Positions 45,024-55,516 of a stretch of DNA of 64,000 bases are shown here, piece by piece (position 1 is the first letter of the stretch; each line of letters starts with the position of its first letter). This stretch comes from Cryobacterium frigoriphilum (lineage in GTDB: Bacteria > Actinomycetota > Actinomycetes > Actinomycetales > Microbacteriaceae): the NCBI RefSeq assembly GCF_004403305.1, contig NZ_SOHE01000041.1:159674-223673 (forward strand). The letters run 5' to 3'. The position numbers and the translations under genes were made by a program. Under the pieces are notes generated by a model that saw only the letters and a list, made by a program, of their open reading frames with translations, was not told the origin of the DNA and did not search any database.

Positions 45024-48000
45024 ATGCACACTCGAGGTACCCCCGCACCCTCCCGGCCGCGACTGCTCTGGGCATCCGCTCTCGCCGTCGCCCTCGTCGG
45101 CACCCTGATCACGGGGCTATTCGCGCCGCTGGGGGTGCCGGCCGCCCGGGCCGCCGGTCCCTGCGACGTGCCGATCGTGAACGCCGTCGCGTGCGAGAAC
45201 ACCAAGGCCGGCACTCCCGCCTCACAGTGGGACGTCTCCGGTGCCGGCGACCCCACGATTCAGGGCTTCGCCACGGACATGAGCGTCAACCTCGGCGGCC
45301 GCATCGGCTTCAAGGTCGACACGACCGCGGCGAGCTTTCGCATCGATATCTACCGAATAGGCTTCTACGGCGGATCAGGGGCGCGGGCCATCGGTTCCGT
45401 CACCGCGACGACCGCGCGTGATCAGCCCAACTGCGTGAGCAACTCCGGCACCGGACTCGTCGACTGCGGCAACTGGAGCGAATCCGCCTCGTGGACCGTT
45501 CCCAGCACCGCGGTCTCGGGGGTCTACATCGCCCGCCTCGTGCGCACCTCGGGCGCTGCCGGGGCCAGCCACGTGATCTTTGTCGTACGCGACGACGCCA
45601 GCCGGTCGGACCTGTTGTTTCAGACCTCCGACACGACCTGGCAGGCCTACAACCAGTACGGCGGTAACAGCCTCTACACCGGATCCCCCGTCGGTCGCGC
45701 CTACAAGGTGAGCTACAACCGGCCCGTCACCACGCGAGGAAACGCGCCGGAAGACTCCCTGTTCAACGCCGAATACCCGATGATTCGCTGGCTCGAAGCG
45801 AACGGTTACGACGTGAGCTACTCGAGCGGTGTCGACAGCGACCGGCGCGGCGCGCTGATTCGCAACCACAAGACGTTTCTCTCGGTCGGCCATGACGAAT
45901 ACTGGTCGGGCAACCAGCGCAATCAGGTCGAAGCGGCCCGCGATGCGGGCGTCAACCTCGCCTTCTTCAGCGGCAACGAGGTGTTCTGGAAGACCCGCTG
46001 GGAGAACTCGATCGACGGCTCGGGCACCGCGTTCCGAACCCTTGTCTCCTACAAGGAAACCCAGGCCAACTCGCGCATCGATCCGACCGGCATCTGGACC
46101 GGCACCTGGCGCGACCCACGCTTCAGCCCGCCAGCGGATGGCGGTCGGCCAGAGAATGCTCTGACCGGGACCTCGTTCCGGGTGAACTGTTGCACGACCC
46201 AGATGCGCACGACCGGGGCGTTCAAGAGCCTGCGGCTGTGGCGGGGAACCAGGGTGGCCGGTCTCGCGGCGAGCGCCTCCACCCAACTCGGCACCAACAC
46301 CCTCGGCTATGAGTGGGACGAAGACCCCGACAACGGGTTCCGTCCCGCCGGCCTGCTGCCGATGTCAACGACAACCGTCGGCGGCATGGACGTGCTGCAG
46401 GACTACGGCTCGAGCTATGCCAGTGGTTCCGCGACGCATTCGCTCGTGCAGTACCGCGCCGCGAGCGGGGCTCTCGTTTTCGGCGCCGGTACCGTGCAGT
46501 GGTCGTGGGGCCTCGACGGCACGCACGATCGCGGCAGCACCACCCCCGACACCGCGATGGCCCAGGCCACCGTGAACCTGTTCGCGGACATGGGCAGCCA
46601 GCCGGCCACGATTCGGGCCGGACTGAGCGCGGCATCCGCTACGACCGACAGCACGCCACCGACGTCGGCGATCACGTCGCCCGCGGCGGGCGGCATCGCC
46701 GCGAACACCACCATCACCATCACCGGCACGGCGGCCGACACCGGCGGCGGGGTGGTCGGCGCCGTTGAGGTCTCGACCGACGGAGCCCGCACCTGGCATC
46801 GCGCGACCGGCACCACCGCGTGGACCTACAGCTGGCGCACTCCCGGTTCGGGCTCGGCGACGATTCAGACCAGGGCGGTCGACGACAGCAGCCGCCTCGA
46901 GGTGGCCGGCTCCGGGGTCACGGTCACGGTCGGCGGCACGCCGCCACCACCCCCGCCGCCGGTCACCTGCCCGTGCACGCTGTGGGATCCGGCGACGGTG
47001 CCGGCCACCCCGGCCGACACCGACACCGCTGCGGTCGAGCTCGGCACGCGCTTTCGCGCCGACACGAGCGGCGCGGTCACGGCGGTGCGGTTCTACAAGG
47101 GTCCCGGCAACACCGGCAGCCACACCGGGCGGCTGTGGTCGGCGGCCGGTGGCCTGTTGGCCACCGCGACGTTCTCGGGTGAGACCGCGACGGGCTGGCA
47201 GCAGGCCAGCTTCGCGACCCCCGTGAACCTCACCGCCGGGGCCTATTACGTGGTCTCGTACCATGCCCCCGTGGGCCGGTATGCGGTCGCCGCCAATCTG
47301 TTCACGGCGGCCGGACTGACGCGCGGACCGCTCTATGCGCCGCGCGACGGAGAGTCAGGGGCGAACGGCGTGTACCGCTACGGCGCGGCCGGGCAGTTTC
47401 CGAACGCGACCTTCCAGGGCTCGTCTTACTACGTCGAACCGGTCTTCGTGCCGGGCACGACACCCCCGCCAGGACCGGACACGACCCGGCCGACCGTCAC
47501 CGGGCGCAGCCCGGCGGCCGGCGCGACCGGGGTCACCACGACGTCGGCGGTCAGTGCGACGTTCAGCGAGGCCGTCAGTGGCGGTACCCTATCGGTCGCG
47601 GCCTCGGCCGGCGGTGTGGTCGCCGGCACGACGGCGCTCGATGGTACCGGGCGAGTGCTCACCTTCACTCCGAGCACCGCGCTGGCCGCCGGCACCGCCT
47701 ACACGGTCTCGTTGTCGGGGTCAGCGGATGCCGCGGGCAACGTCATGCAGGCCGTCTCCTGGACCTTCACCACGGCATCCGCCCCGCCCCCGCCGGGCGC
47801 CTGCCCGTGCAGCCTGTGGCCGACCACGACCGTGCCGACCACGAGCACCAATGGCGACTCGGCGGCCGTCGAACTTGGGGTGCGGTTCAGCTCCGATGTG
47901 AACGGTTTCGTGACCGGAGTGCGGTTCTACAAGGGGACCGGAAACACCGGCACCCACCTCGGCCGCCTCTGGTCGACCGCCGGTACGCAGCTGGCGACGG

Positions 48001-48293
48001 CGACCTTCACCGGGGAGTCCGCGACCGGCTGGCAGCAGGTGACCTTCGCGACGCCCGTCGCGGTGACCGCCGGCACGACGTATATCGCGTCGTACTACGC
48101 GCCGGTGGGCCGATACGCGGCCGACGCGAACTACTTCGCGACCACCGGCGTCGACCGGGCGCCCCTGCACGCGCCGGTGTCTTCGGCAACCGCGCCCACG
48201 AGCGTCTACCGCTACGGCGCGGGCGGCGGGTTTCCGAGCAGCACCTTCCGGGCCACGAACTACTGGGTGGATGTGGTCTTCACGACCGGCTGA
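45024..48293 (+). CDS. Exported multidomain protein: dimethylformamidase-beta-like domain, Ig-like domains, two DUF4082 domains
   Basis: 1089 aa. The ATG at 45024 follows GAGGA. A signal peptide (basic start, SALAVALVGTLITGLFA, cleavage near PAARA) targets it outside the cell. Residues about 45-525 resemble the N,N-dimethylformamidase beta-subunit-like domain: YRIGFYGGSGAR, TWQAYNQYGGNSLY, VGHDEYWSGNQRNQVE and NLAFFSGNEVFWKTRWE. An Ig-like domain follows (about 545-637). Then come a DUF4082 module (648-811, starting CPCTLW), a Big_5-like domain (818-917) and a second DUF4082 module (926-1089, starting CPCSLW). Proline linkers separate the modules. No sortase motif or membrane anchor is seen, so it is probably secreted. 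It may act on extracellular polysaccharide or amides; the activity is not known. Confidence 0.8.
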   Translation: MHTRGTPAPSRPRLLWASALAVALVGTLITGLFAPLGVPAARAAGPCDVPIVNAVACENTKAGTPASQWDVSGAGDPTIQGFATDMSVNLGGRIGFKVDTTAASFRIDIYRIGFYGGSGARAIGSVTATTARDQPNCVSNSGTGLVDCGNWSESASWTVPSTAVSGVYIARLVRTSGAAGASHVIFVVRDDASRSDLLFQTSDTTWQAYNQYGGNSLYTGSPVGRAYKVSYNRPVTTRGNAPEDSLFNAEYPMIRWLEANGYDVSYSSGVDSDRRGALIRNHKTFLSVGHDEYWSGNQRNQVEAARDAGVNLAFFSGNEVFWKTRWENSIDGSGTAFRTLVSYKETQANSRIDPTGIWTGTWRDPRFSPPADGGRPENALTGTSFRVNCCTTQMRTTGAFKSLRLWRGTRVAGLAASASTQLGTNTLGYEWDEDPDNGFRPAGLLPMSTTTVGGMDVLQDYGSSYASGSATHSLVQYRAASGALVFGAGTVQWSWGLDGTHDRGSTTPDTAMAQATVNLFADMGSQPATIRAGLSAASATTDSTPPTSAITSPAAGGIAANTTITITGTAADTGGGVVGAVEVSTDGARTWHRATGTTAWTYSWRTPGSGSATIQTRAVDDSSRLEVAGSGVTVTVGGTPPPPPPPVTCPCTLWDPATVPATPADTDTAAVELGTRFRADTSGAVTAVRFYKGPGNTGSHTGRLWSAAGGLLATATFSGETATGWQQASFATPVNLTAGAYYVVSYHAPVGRYAVAANLFTAAGLTRGPLYAPRDGESGANGVYRYGAAGQFPNATFQGSSYYVEPVFVPGTTPPPGPDTTRPTVTGRSPAAGATGVTTTSAVSATFSEAVSGGTLSVAASAGGVVAGTTALDGTGRVLTFTPSTALAAGTAYTVSLSGSADAAGNVMQAVSWTFTTASAPPPPGACPCSLWPTTTVPTTSTNGDSAAVELGVRFSSDVNGFVTGVRFYKGTGNTGTHLGRLWSTAGTQLATATFTGESATGWQQVTFATPVAVTAGTTYIASYYAPVGRYAADANYFATTGVDRAPLHAPVSSATAPTSVYRYGAGGGFPSSTFRATNYWVDVVFTTG

Positions 48294-48331
48294 GCGAGCC
48301 GCTAACGGCAGGAAAGGTGCCGCGCCGGCGG

Positions 48332-50056
<1,725 letters not shown>

Positions 50057-50293
50057 CCGTCAATTCTGCCAGACGCGATCTCTGAGGTATTCTGCAGAAA
50101 GTGGGGCTTCTTGCCGCCGGACATACACCTGTCCGAGCTGGGCATCCGGAGTTCAACCGGAATCGGCCGCGGCCCCCCACACGAACGGCCCGCCCCCTCG
50201 GCGCGCCGACGACCAGTTCTGCCGGGCCTTTCGCGCTGACCAACGCCGCCGAGACCCGTGCCGCCGCCCTCCGCGACAGATTGTGAGCCACCC

Positions 50294-52627
50294 ATGAAGC
50301 GACCCCCCGAGTCCCGCACCGTGCTGCCCATCCCCGACCCGATCCGCGAGAACGGCGTGCCGGTCGAGGCGCTGCTGCCCCCCACCGGCGCCCCGAACGT
50401 GGTGGTCGTCGTGATCGATGACATGGGTTTCGGCGCTTCCTCGCCGTTCGGCGGGCCGTGCCTGATGCCAACCGCGCAGCGCCTCGCCGACGAGGGTCTG
50501 CGCTACAGCCGCTTTCACGTCACCGCGCTGTGCTCGCCGACCCGGCAGGCCCTGTTGACCGGCCGCAACCACCACTCCGTCGGCATGGGCGGCACCACCG
50601 AAATGGCGACATCGTCGCCCGGCTACAACGGTTACCGCCCCTCGAGCGCCGCGACGACCGCGCAGATTCTCGGCGGCAACGGCTACAGCACGGCGGCCTT
50701 CGGCAAGTGGCACCAGACCCCCGCGCGCGAGGTCAGCCTGTCGGGACCCTTCGACCGCTGGCCCACGGGCGAAGGCTTCGATGAGTTCTACGGCTTCATG
50801 GGCGCCGAGATGAACCACTGGTACCCGCAGCTGTTCCACGGCACCACCCCGGTCGTGCCCGAGCAGCGCCCCGAAGACGGCTACCACCTCTCCGAAGACC
50901 TCACCGATCACGCCATCACCTGGATCCGCACCCAGAACGCCCTCACCCCCGACAAGCCCTTCTATACCTACCTCGCCTTCGGCGCGACCCACGCCCCGCA
51001 CCACGTGGCCCCGGAGTGGATCGACAAGTACCGCGGCCAGTTCGACGGCGGATGGGACGTGCAGCGCGAGCAGACCCTCGCACGTCAGAAGCGCCTCGGT
51101 CTGGTACCCGACGACGCCGAGCTCGGCCCCTGGGCCGAGGGCGTTCCCGCCTGGGACGAGCTCGATGACGAGGCCAAGGCCGTCGCCGCCCGGTTCATGG
51201 AGACCTACGCCGGCTTCGCCGAGCACACTGATGCCCAGGTCAGCCGCCTCATCGACGAGCTCGAACGCCTCGGGCAGCTCGACAACACCCTGATCGTGTA
51301 CCTGCTCGGCGACAACGGTGCCTCGGGTGAGGGCGGAATCGAAGGCACCCTGCACGAACACCTCGTCGGCCACGGCATCCCCGACAGCACGAGCGACATG
51401 GCCGAGAAGCTCGACTCCTTCGGCGACGCCACGACCTACTCGATCTACCCGGTCGGCTGGGCCCTGGCGATGAACGCGCCCTACCAGTGGACCAAGCAGG
51501 TGGCGAGCCACTTCGGCGGCACCCGCGACGGCATGATTTTGCGCTGGGGAGACCAGATCACGGGAGCCGCCGCGGGCACCGTGCGGCACCAGTTCCACCA
51601 CGTGATCGACATTCTGCCGACCATCCTCGAGGCGACCGGGCTGCCGCAGCCGACGAGTGTCAACGGCGTCGTGCAGAGCCCGATCGAGGGCACCTCGATG
51701 CTGTACACCTTCGCCGATGCCGAGGCGCCGGACCAGCGCACCACCCAGTATTTCGAGATGTGCGGCAACCGTGGCATCTACCACGAGGGCTGGATGGCCG
51801 TCACCCGGCACGGCACCCCGTGGCTGATGCTGCCCGACGGGCTGCCCGCCTTCGAGGACGACGTCTGGGAGCTCTATGACACCTCCGTCGACTGGACCCA
51901 GGCCCACGACCTCGCGGCCGACCTGCCCGACAAGCTCGAGGAGCTCAAGGCGGTCTTCGTGACCGAGGCCACGAAGTACCAGGTGTTCCCGCTCGACGAC
52001 CGGGTCACCGAGCGCGAGAACCCGTTCCTGGCGGGGCGCATCGACCTGCTCGCGGGCAAGGATTCGATGACCTACTCGGCCGGAATGGGCCGGTTCACCG
52101 AAGAGACCACGATGAACACCAAGAACCGCTCGCACACCCTGACGGCGAGCGTCGTGGTGCCCGAGGCCCAGGCCGACACCGTGTCCGGCGTGCTCATTGC
52201 CCAGGGCGGCCGGTTCGGCGGCTGGTCGCTGTACTGCCACGAGGGCGCGTTGACGTACTCGTACAACACCTACGGTACCTACAAGTTCACCGTGCGCGGG
52301 GAGACGACGCTCGCAGCCGGCGCCCACGAGCTGCAGATGCGGTTCGACTATGACGGCGGTGGCCTCGGCCGCGGCGCCACCATCACGCTGCTCGACGGTA
52401 CGGCGGTCATCGGCGAAGGCCGCGTCGACCGCACCACGGCGTACTATTTCTCCTTCGACGAGACGCTCAACATCGGCGTCGACCTCGGCACCCCGGTGAC
52501 CGACGACTACCTGGCCGTGGACAACGGCTTCACCGGTGAGATCGACTTCGTGCGTATCGACGTGCTCGAGGACGCCGTCACCGGCACTGAAGAAGACGTG
52601 GCCCGGCACGTGATGGCGCACCAGTGA
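50294..52627 (+). CDS. Arylsulfatase (formylglycine-dependent, type I)
   Basis: 777-aa sulfatase of the alkaline-phosphatase superfamily. The active-site motif is CSPTR at residues 80-84, so Cys80 is the residue to be converted to formylglycine. Metal-binding VVIDDMGFG near the N-terminus, TGRNHHSVG, GKWHQTP and LLGDNGASGEGG are the conserved sulfatase segments. No signal peptide is present, which suggests a cytoplasmic enzyme. The C-terminal about 150 residues (after TMNTKNRSHTLTAS) form a beta-rich extension. The ATG at 50294 has no good ribosome binding site; a GTG twelve codons upstream is possible. It overlaps the FGE gene by 4 bp. Substrate unknown. Confidence 0.93.
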   Translation: MKRPPESRTVLPIPDPIRENGVPVEALLPPTGAPNVVVVVIDDMGFGASSPFGGPCLMPTAQRLADEGLRYSRFHVTALCSPTRQALLTGRNHHSVGMGGTTEMATSSPGYNGYRPSSAATTAQILGGNGYSTAAFGKWHQTPAREVSLSGPFDRWPTGEGFDEFYGFMGAEMNHWYPQLFHGTTPVVPEQRPEDGYHLSEDLTDHAITWIRTQNALTPDKPFYTYLAFGATHAPHHVAPEWIDKYRGQFDGGWDVQREQTLARQKRLGLVPDDAELGPWAEGVPAWDELDDEAKAVAARFMETYAGFAEHTDAQVSRLIDELERLGQLDNTLIVYLLGDNGASGEGGIEGTLHEHLVGHGIPDSTSDMAEKLDSFGDATTYSIYPVGWALAMNAPYQWTKQVASHFGGTRDGMILRWGDQITGAAAGTVRHQFHHVIDILPTILEATGLPQPTSVNGVVQSPIEGTSMLYTFADAEAPDQRTTQYFEMCGNRGIYHEGWMAVTRHGTPWLMLPDGLPAFEDDVWELYDTSVDWTQAHDLAADLPDKLEELKAVFVTEATKYQVFPLDDRVTERENPFLAGRIDLLAGKDSMTYSAGMGRFTEETTMNTKNRSHTLTASVVVPEAQADTVSGVLIAQGGRFGGWSLYCHEGALTYSYNTYGTYKFTVRGETTLAAGAHELQMRFDYDGGGLGRGATITLLDGTAVIGEGRVDRTTAYYFSFDETLNIGVDLGTPVTDDYLAVDNGFTGEIDFVRIDVLEDAVTGTEEDVARHVMAHQ

Positions 52628-53601
52628 GCGGGCACTGCTGTAGTCCGAGCAGCGAGGAACGGAAAACGCAGGCCACCGCCCCGGGAGCCGCGACGGGGCA
52701 TCCGCTGACCGAATCGGCGCTGACCGAATCGGTGCTGAGCGAATCGGCGCTGACCGAATCGGTGCTGAGCGAATCGGCGCTGAGCGAATCGGCGCGGACC
52801 GGCGCGTTCGGCGACGCCGTCAGTCTGCCCGGCGGCGCGTTCCTGATGGGCAGCGACGACCCACTCGCCTACCCCGACGACGGCGAGGGACCGGTGCGCA
52901 GCGTCACGGTCGGGCCGTTCCGCATGCAGGCGACGACGGTCACGAATGCCCGGTTCGGCGCCTTCATCGCGGCCACCGGGTACGTGACGGATGCGCAACG
53001 CTACGGCTGGTCGTTTGTCTTCGCGGGAGAGCTTCCCGATGTGTTTCCGCCGACCCGCGGCGCCGTGCAGGCACCCTGGTGGCGGCAGGTCGAGGGCGCC
53101 ACCTGGAACCTGCCCGGCGGACCCCTCGGCGGCCTGACCGCGCTGCCGGAGCATCCGGTCGTGCACGTCAGCTTTAATGACGCCACCGCCTATGCGACCT
53201 GGGTTGGCGGCCGGCTGCCGACCGAAGCCGAGTGGGAGTACGCGGCCCGCGGCGGCCTCGAACAGCAGAATTTTCCCTGGGGAAACGACCGGGAACCCGG
53301 CGGCGAGCACCGCATGAACGTCTGGCAGGGCACGTTTCCGGCGAGCAACAGCACGGCGGACGGCTGGTACGCGACCGCCCCGGCACGCTCATTCGAGCCC
53401 AACGGCTACGGCCTCTACAACATGACCGGAAACGTCTGGGAGTGGTGCGCGGACTGGTTCACGCCGGGCGAAAACCGGGTCGCCAAGGGCGGCTCGTTCC
53501 TCTGCCACGAGTCGTACTGCCGGCGCTACCGGGTGTCGGCGCGGCAGGGCCTCGGCCCGGATTCCACGACCGGAAATACCGGGTTTCGCTGCGTGGTCTG
53601 A
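52624..53601 (+). CDS. Formylglycine-generating enzyme (SUMF1/FGE family)
   Basis: 325 aa; oxidises the sulfatase CxPxR cysteine to formylglycine. The copper-binding active-site cysteines are Cys294 and Cys299 in GGSFLCHESYCRRYR. Family segments LPGGAFLMGSDD, VVHVSFNDATAYATWVGGRLP and NMTGNVWEWCADWF are present, and the fold ends with NTGFRCVV. The domain begins near residue 66. The preceding N-terminus has CCSPS close to the start, which resembles the substrate motif. It is followed by six copies of a five-residue LTESA/LSESV repeat. The GTG start overlaps the sulfatase stop (GTGA), so sulfatase and activator are translationally coupled. Confidence 0.95.
   Translation: MSGHCCSPSSEERKTQATAPGAATGHPLTESALTESVLSESALTESVLSESALSESARTGAFGDAVSLPGGAFLMGSDDPLAYPDDGEGPVRSVTVGPFRMQATTVTNARFGAFIAATGYVTDAQRYGWSFVFAGELPDVFPPTRGAVQAPWWRQVEGATWNLPGGPLGGLTALPEHPVVHVSFNDATAYATWVGGRLPTEAEWEYAARGGLEQQNFPWGNDREPGGEHRMNVWQGTFPASNSTADGWYATAPARSFEPNGYGLYNMTGNVWEWCADWFTPGENRVAKGGSFLCHESYCRRYRVSARQGLGPDSTTGNTGFRCVV
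52705..52794. repeat. 15-bp coding tandem repeat, six copies
   Basis: CTGACCGAATCGGCG with C/G and GCG/GTG variants, six units in frame, encoding L-T/S-E-S-A/V in the N-terminal linker of the formylglycine-generating enzyme. Unit number can change without a frameshift. Confidence 0.95.
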
Positions 53602-53615
53602 GGCCGGAGCGGGGG

Positions 53616-54341
53616 TCAGCGCCGCCCGGCGGTGGCCTCGCGCTGCAACGGCGTGACCTCGGCCAGCGGCACGTTCAGCAGGTTCACGAGCGGGGTCATC
53701 GCCCGAAAACGTTCGATCACCAGGGCGGTGAAGTCCACGCCGAGGGCCGCGTCGCCGGGCAGGTTCGCGGTGACCGCCCACTGCCGGTTGCGCAACAGGT
53801 CGACTGCCGGGTGCTCGGCGTCGAACCCTTTCGGCGAGCGGATGAGCCGGTGCCCGTCGAGCGGTTCGGCCAGCCCGGTGCGCTCCACGGCCGAGAGCAC
53901 CCGCCGCATCTGGGTGTGGTGCTCGAGCAGGTACTCCCGAATCGCAAACAGCTGCGGCGCCGCCGGCAGGTAGGAGCCGGCGGCGATCATCACGCCGTGC
54001 ACGCCGATCTGCACGAAGTAGCCGGCTCCGCCGGTCTTTTCGAGGCCCTGCCGCGGCCAGAAGGCCGCGACGTGGGTCTTGTACGGGGTCTTGTCGCGGG
54101 CGAACCGCACGTCGCGGTAGATGCGCATCACGGCCTTCGCGGGCGGTCGCACGTGCTCGGGCGCGAACTCGGCCAGGCCGGCGCTGATCGCGTCGGCGAT
54201 GAGCAGCATCCGATCTTTGAGCTCGAGTTCGTAGGTTGATTTGTGTTCGAGGAACCACTCGCGGTTGTTGCGGTGTTCGAGTTCTTCGAGAAAGTCGAAG
54301 CTCGCCTCACTGAGGTGGGGTCCCGTGATCGGGTCGCTCAC
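53616..54341 (-). CDS. DUF2461 family protein
   Basis: 241 aa, TIGR02453/DUF2461 family of unknown function. The conserved opening FDFLEELEHRNNREWFLEHKSTYE is intact (segment FLEELEHRNNREWFLEHK). VMRIYRDVRFARDKTPYKTH and YFVQIGVHGVMIAAGSYLPA also match the family. I choose the GTG at 54341 because it overlaps the stop of the upstream HhH gene (GTGA) and starts directly before the family domain. A longer open frame upstream is antisense noise. Convergent with the FGE gene, 14 bp apart. Coupled to a DNA-glycosylase-fold gene, which hints at a nucleic-acid-linked role without proving it. Confidence 0.88.
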   Translation of the reverse strand: MSDPITGPHLSEASFDFLEELEHRNNREWFLEHKSTYELELKDRMLLIADAISAGLAEFAPEHVRPPAKAVMRIYRDVRFARDKTPYKTHVAAFWPRQGLEKTGGAGYFVQIGVHGVMIAAGSYLPAAPQLFAIREYLLEHHTQMRRVLSAVERTGLAEPLDGHRLIRSPKGFDAEHPAVDLLRNRQWAVTANLPGDAALGVDFTALVIERFRAMTPLVNLLNVPLAEVTPLQREATAGRR

Positions 54342-54922
54342 TTTCCGGCGGACTTGGCGGCGGCCTTCGCGGCCCGTTTGGTCTCGCGCACCCGGGTCAG
54401 CGACTCCGGGTCGACGATGTCCGCGACGGAGCGGAACGAGCCCTCTTCGCCGTAGGGCGCGCTTGCTTCGCGCCAGCCCGTCGCCTTGAGACCGAGCCGC
54501 TTGCCGAGCACGGCGAGAAAGATCTTGGCCTTCTGCTCGCCGAAGCCGGGGAGCTTCTTGAGGCGTTTCAGTATCTCGGCGCCGTCGGGGTCGCCGCGGG
54601 TCCAGAGAGCGGATGCGTCGCCGCCCCACTCCGCCGCGATCACGCCGGCGAGGGTCTGTGTGCGGGCGGCCATTGAGCCCGGGTAGCGGTGCACAGCGGG
54701 GGTGGCGCGGAAGATCTCAACGAAGGCGTCGGCGTCGTGCTCGGCGATCGCGGACGGGTCGAGGGTGCCGAGGCGGTCCTTGACCTTGGCCGGGCCGGCG
54801 AACGCGGTTTCCATGGCAATCTGCTGGTCGAGCAGCATGCCCAGCAACAGGGCGAACGGGTCATCGGAGAGCAAAGCATCGGCGGCTAAATCGCCGGTCA
54901 AGTGCAGCATCATAGGTTCCAT
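54338..54922 (-). CDS. HhH-GPD-type base excision repair family protein
   Basis: 194 aa with the helix-hairpin-helix core LKKLPGFGEQKAKIFLAVLG (about residues 121-140), as in DNA glycosylases. The upstream helical part has DPFALLLGMLLDQQIAMETAFAGP, a recognised segment of this actinobacterial group. The usual catalytic lysine and distal GPD aspartate are not clearly identifiable: GLKATGWREASAPYGEEG follows the hairpin. Glycosylase activity is therefore uncertain. The C-terminus is a lysine/alanine-rich tail. Translationally coupled to the DUF2461 gene by a 4-bp overlap. An internal ATG three codons later is an alternative start. Confidence 0.85.
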   Translation of the reverse strand: MEPMMLHLTGDLAADALLSDDPFALLLGMLLDQQIAMETAFAGPAKVKDRLGTLDPSAIAEHDADAFVEIFRATPAVHRYPGSMAARTQTLAGVIAAEWGGDASALWTRGDPDGAEILKRLKKLPGFGEQKAKIFLAVLGKRLGLKATGWREASAPYGEEGSFRSVADIVDPESLTRVRETKRAAKAAAKSAGK

Positions 54923-55050
54923 TCTGCCACCGGATGCCCGCGGGCTGGCCCGAGATCGGCATCCGTCAGCCCCGTTCTCGCGTTCCTCGCCGGGGTCTCA
55001 CTGAAAATTGGGGAGGTCTCACGGCGAACGGCTCGATGCGGCCGGATAGG

Positions 55051-55422
55051 TCAGTGCGCTGCGAGCACAACCTCCGCGATCAGCCGGTCGAGCCGGCGAA
55101 TATCGATGGCCTTGCCCACCTTGATCTTGATGTGACCGGCCCGTGTCCACAGCTCGAGTTCAGCGTTGAAGTCGAGCGTGCCGGCATTCTCTGAGGACCA
55201 CATGTTCACGCTCGTGTACGGCAGGGAGTACAGCTCGATCTTCTTGCCTGTGATGCCTTGGGCATCGCGCACGATGAGGCGTTTCGTCGTGAAAATCGCA
55301 CTATCTCGAAACGTCTTGAAGGCGGCGATGGGCTGTTCCCCGGCCACCAAAATCTCCTCAAGGCCCGCAGGAATCGGAGCTTCGGCAACGAAAGTCCAAA
55401 CGGTGATTGCGGCGGCTTCCAT
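55051..55422 (-). CDS. PH-domain protein (bPH, PF08000-like)
   Basis: 123 aa. The ATG at 55422 follows GGGAG four bases upstream. The domain is a single bacterial pleckstrin-homology fold: GEQPIAAFKTFRDSAIFTTKRLIVRD, then KKIELYSLPYTSVNMWSSEN and a final helix RRLDRLIAEVVLAAH (key pieces FTTKRLIVRD and YSLPYTSVNMW). Such proteins are soluble and of unknown ligand. Single gene between the HhH gene and an SDR gene, with no shared operon evident. Confidence 0.85.
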   Translation of the reverse strand: MEAAAITVWTFVAEAPIPAGLEEILVAGEQPIAAFKTFRDSAIFTTKRLIVRDAQGITGKKIELYSLPYTSVNMWSSENAGTLDFNAELELWTRAGHIKIKVGKAIDIRRLDRLIAEVVLAAH

Positions 55423-55516
55423 GTTTCTCCCTGCTCGTGGACTATCGGGTGACACACCCCCCACCTTAGTGAACGGCCGGCGCGGGCAACTCAATCGCGA
55501 CGAGGCTTAAAGCGTT

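Noticed and set aside
53232..54239. Plus-strand open frame overlapping the FGE and DUF2461 genes
   Set aside because: It is out of frame with the convincing FGE domain and antisense to DUF2461, with no recognisable domain.
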